NCBI GenBank assembly: GCA_011192055.1
Contig: DUES01000050.1
Coordinates: 1-7,336, forward strand
Origin: Dehalococcoidia bacterium
Lineage (GTDB): Bacteria > Chloroflexota > Dehalococcoidia > Dehalococcoidales > Fen-1064
DNA length: 7,336 bases
Direction: 5' to 3'
In this document: positions 5,563 to 7,336 of the stretch, one piece after another
Position numbering within the stretch: the stretch's first letter is position 1
How the letters are laid out: each line of letters opens with the position of its first letter
The notes under the pieces: generated by a model
What the model was told of the DNA's origin: nothing
Databases searched by the model: none
Seen by the model: only the letters and a program-made list of their open reading frames with translations
Made by a program: the position numbers and the translations under genes

Positions 5563-6924
5563 ATGCGAGTTGAACTGGTAAATCCTGGTCATATACCCAA
5601 TCTCAAGAGAGAATGGAGTGTATCTGATATGATTGAAGATTTACTAAGAACAAATCTCAGGAGACTATTAACGAAAGAGAAAGAGATTGCTCTTGAAGAT
5701 AAAAGTCTTTCTCTTGAGCATCTGGGGGAGAAATTCCAGGGCATCAATGAATTCGGACTTTATCTTCACATCCCTTTCTGTGAGCAAATATGTCCTTACT
5801 GCCCTTATAACAAAGAGATTTATAATCCTGATGCAGCAAAGAGATACACAAACGCTGTAATAAGAGAGATTGCCTTCTATTCTGAGGTGGTTGGTGACAG
5901 GCCTGTTACTTCCTTTTATATTGGTGGTGGAACTCCTACCACAATGCTTTTTAGTGGCATCGAGGAGATTTTAGAGTATACTTTCAAGGTCTTTAATATG
6001 CAGTGTGATATCCACATGGAAAGCCATCCCAATCATTTGACATCGGACAATCTTGATACCATTACCTCCATGGGCGTGAAGCATCTGAGTATGGGAGTGG
6101 AAGCTCTGCAAGACAGGCATCTTAAGACCCTGAACAGACCATATACCGTGGAAGAAGTAAAGGCAGCAGTCGAACGGGCTGTTAGTAAGGACTTCGAATG
6201 CGTCAATGTGGACTTAATATTTGCATTACCAGACCAGACTTATAACGAAGTAGAGCAAGCAGGCCGAACCCTGGTTGAAATGGGTGTAGACCAGGTTGCA
6301 GCTTATCCTCTGTTTAGATTTCCATACACCAAAATGGGAGGGGCTGGTAATGTAAATAACTATAAAATATCAAGTATATATAAGAGAAGAAAGATGCTTG
6401 GTATACTAGAGGATATATTTTATAGTGCCGGCTTTGAAAGAACATCCGTCTGGGCGTTCACTAAACAAGGATTTCCAAAGTATTGTTCTGTGACCGTACC
6501 TCTTTATATTGGGCTTGGTGCAAGCGGGTCTTCTTATCTGAAAGACATTTTCTACCTCAACACCTTCAATGTTGCCGAATATATCAAGGCTCTTGAAAAT
6601 GGAAGAATGCCAATCGCTCTATCCCTTGAGCTCTCAGAAAATATGCAAATGGCAGGCTGGTTTTATTGGCGAATTTATGAGACACAGTTCACGAGAAGTG
6701 ATTTCAAGAAAAGATTTGGAAAAGAGTTTGATAATGTTTACGGAAAATATATAAAACCATTGTCTTTCTTTGGATTCTTGAAGGACGATGGGGACCGAAT
6801 GGTTCTTACAGATAGGGGGACATACTGGCTACATGCCCTGGAGGATATATTTTCATTAGATTACATTAGCAAGTTGTGGGGAACTTCGAAGCAAGAGCCC
6901 TGGCCTAAAAGCGTGGTCTTGTGA
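5563..6924 (+). CDS. HemN-like radical SAM protein (coproporphyrinogen oxidase-like family)
   Basis: This is a 453-residue cytosolic radical SAM enzyme of the HemN/HemW/ChuW superfamily. The core begins with LYLHIPFCEQICPYCPYN, whose C73, C77 and C80 form the CX3CX2C site for the 4Fe-4S cluster that cleaves S-adenosylmethionine. GGGTPT follows at 121-126, then an E153-containing ESHP segment, SMGVEAL (176-182) and VDLIFALPDQT (216-226), all matching HemN-type blocks. The C-terminal part from about 354 (LSLELSENMQ) to about 436 resembles the HemN C-terminal domain and ends in a 'LTDRGTYW' element plus a short tail. HemN's fourth cysteine (CXC) is tyrosine here, so true oxygen-independent coproporphyrinogen oxidase activity is doubtful. 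Heme-degrading or methyl-transferring relatives are alternatives, and the substrate is unknown. I chose the ATG at 5563 because a TTG start at 5509 would lie in a promoter -35 box and adds 18 residues of no recognisable character; AGAAG (5549-5553) is a weak ribosome site. The gene is much more AT-rich than the transporter operon. Confidence 0.88.
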   Translation: MRVELVNPGHIPNLKREWSVSDMIEDLLRTNLRRLLTKEKEIALEDKSLSLEHLGEKFQGINEFGLYLHIPFCEQICPYCPYNKEIYNPDAAKRYTNAVIREIAFYSEVVGDRPVTSFYIGGGTPTTMLFSGIEEILEYTFKVFNMQCDIHMESHPNHLTSDNLDTITSMGVKHLSMGVEALQDRHLKTLNRPYTVEEVKAAVERAVSKDFECVNVDLIFALPDQTYNEVEQAGRTLVEMGVDQVAAYPLFRFPYTKMGGAGNVNNYKISSIYKRRKMLGILEDIFYSAGFERTSVWAFTKQGFPKYCSVTVPLYIGLGASGSSYLKDIFYLNTFNVAEYIKALENGRMPIALSLELSENMQMAGWFYWRIYETQFTRSDFKKRFGKEFDNVYGKYIKPLSFFGFLKDDGDRMVLTDRGTYWLHALEDIFSLDYISKLWGTSKQEPWPKSVVL

Positions 6925-6929
6925 GAGTC

Positions 6930-7336
6930 ATGAAACAAATGATTTATGGAATTTCATACATCATTAACCGACAAATCTTTAAAAAAACTACTCCCCTCAT
7001 AGCCGGCTTGACTGTAACGAACAAATGTAATTTACGATGCCGCCACTGCAGGGTTGCTGACCGTGAGGCTGAGGATTTAACCTTTGAAGAAGCAATAACT
7101 ATTCTTGATTCATTTTACACAGAAGGAGGTCGTACGGTTTACCTTCAAGGTGGCGAGCCATTTATCTGGCATGACGGACAACGTAATCTTGAAGATATTG
7201 TTGAATATGCTCACGAAAAGGGATTTCTCGCAGCTATTATATTTACAAACGGCACAATGCCAATAGAGACATCAGCCGATACTGTATTTATTAGTTTGGA
7301 CGGGCTTCAGAATACTCATGATTACATACGCGGAGA
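6930..7336 (+). CDS. Radical SAM protein (3' truncated by window end)
   Basis: A second radical SAM enzyme starts six bases after the previous stop and runs off the window with 135 codons visible. LTVTNKCNLRCRHC holds C33, C37 and C40, the CX3CX2C cluster ligands. YLQGGEPF (71-78) carries the GGEP motif that contacts the SAM amino group, FTNG (105-108) matches the usual 'TNG' strand, and SLDG...HDYIRG (122-135) is the typical fifth-strand block of MoaA/PqqE/HpnH-type enzymes. The first 20 residues are a hydrophobic helix-like stretch. GTG at 6921 is in frame and overlaps the upstream stop as GTGA, giving a protein three residues longer; both starts are plausible, and both have weak ribosome sites. 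Any C-terminal SPASM or other auxiliary-cluster domain would lie outside the window. It should be co-transcribed with the HemN-like gene and may act on the same substrate. Confidence 0.85.
   Translation, partial: MKQMIYGISYIINRQIFKKTTPLIAGLTVTNKCNLRCRHCRVADREAEDLTFEEAITILDSFYTEGGRTVYLQGGEPFIWHDGQRNLEDIVEYAHEKGFLAAIIFTNGTMPIETSADTVFISLDGLQNTHDYIRG

Overview
The window is bacterial and has two unlike halves separated by about 0.7 kb without a convincing gene. Bases 1-4872 (GC-rich; 58% by hand count in 3301-3360) hold an ABC importer operon of the peptide/opine/nickel family. It consists of the C-terminal half of a solute-binding protein (cut by the window start), two permeases (DppB-like and DppC-like), and one long protein that fuses the two ATPases (DppD-like plus DppF-like). 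The permease and ATPase genes overlap by 4 bases at each junction and should be translated as a coupled unit. A 156-base gap after the binding-protein gene carries a 9-bp hairpin followed by TTTT and a second UUCG-type hairpin. These could reduce read-through so that binding protein outnumbers the membrane complex. The parts together form a complete importer: binding protein, two membrane subunits and an ATP-driven double nucleotide-binding subunit. The substrate cannot be read from the sequence.

Bases 4873-5562 contain several short inverted repeats, a 7-base motif present three times, one 35-codon ORF with a good ribosome binding site, and a consensus-like promoter (TTGACA, 17 bp, TACTAT) just before the next gene.

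Bases 5563-7336 are clearly more AT-rich (33% GC in 5641-5700, 45% in 6421-6480) and encode two radical SAM enzymes in tandem on the + strand. The first is HemN-like with a HemN-type C-terminal domain. The second has a CX3CX2C cluster and a GGEP motif and is cut by the window end. The stop of the first overlaps a possible GTG start of the second (GTGA), so they are very likely one transcription unit. Their joint product is not predictable from what is visible.

The radical SAM pair points to an anaerobic or facultatively anaerobic lifestyle. The fused ATPase, the non-ATG starts and the palindromic intergenic element are compatible with Chloroflexota (for example Dehalococcoidia-like lineages), but this assignment is weak and based on recall. 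The change in composition suggests that the two halves have different histories.
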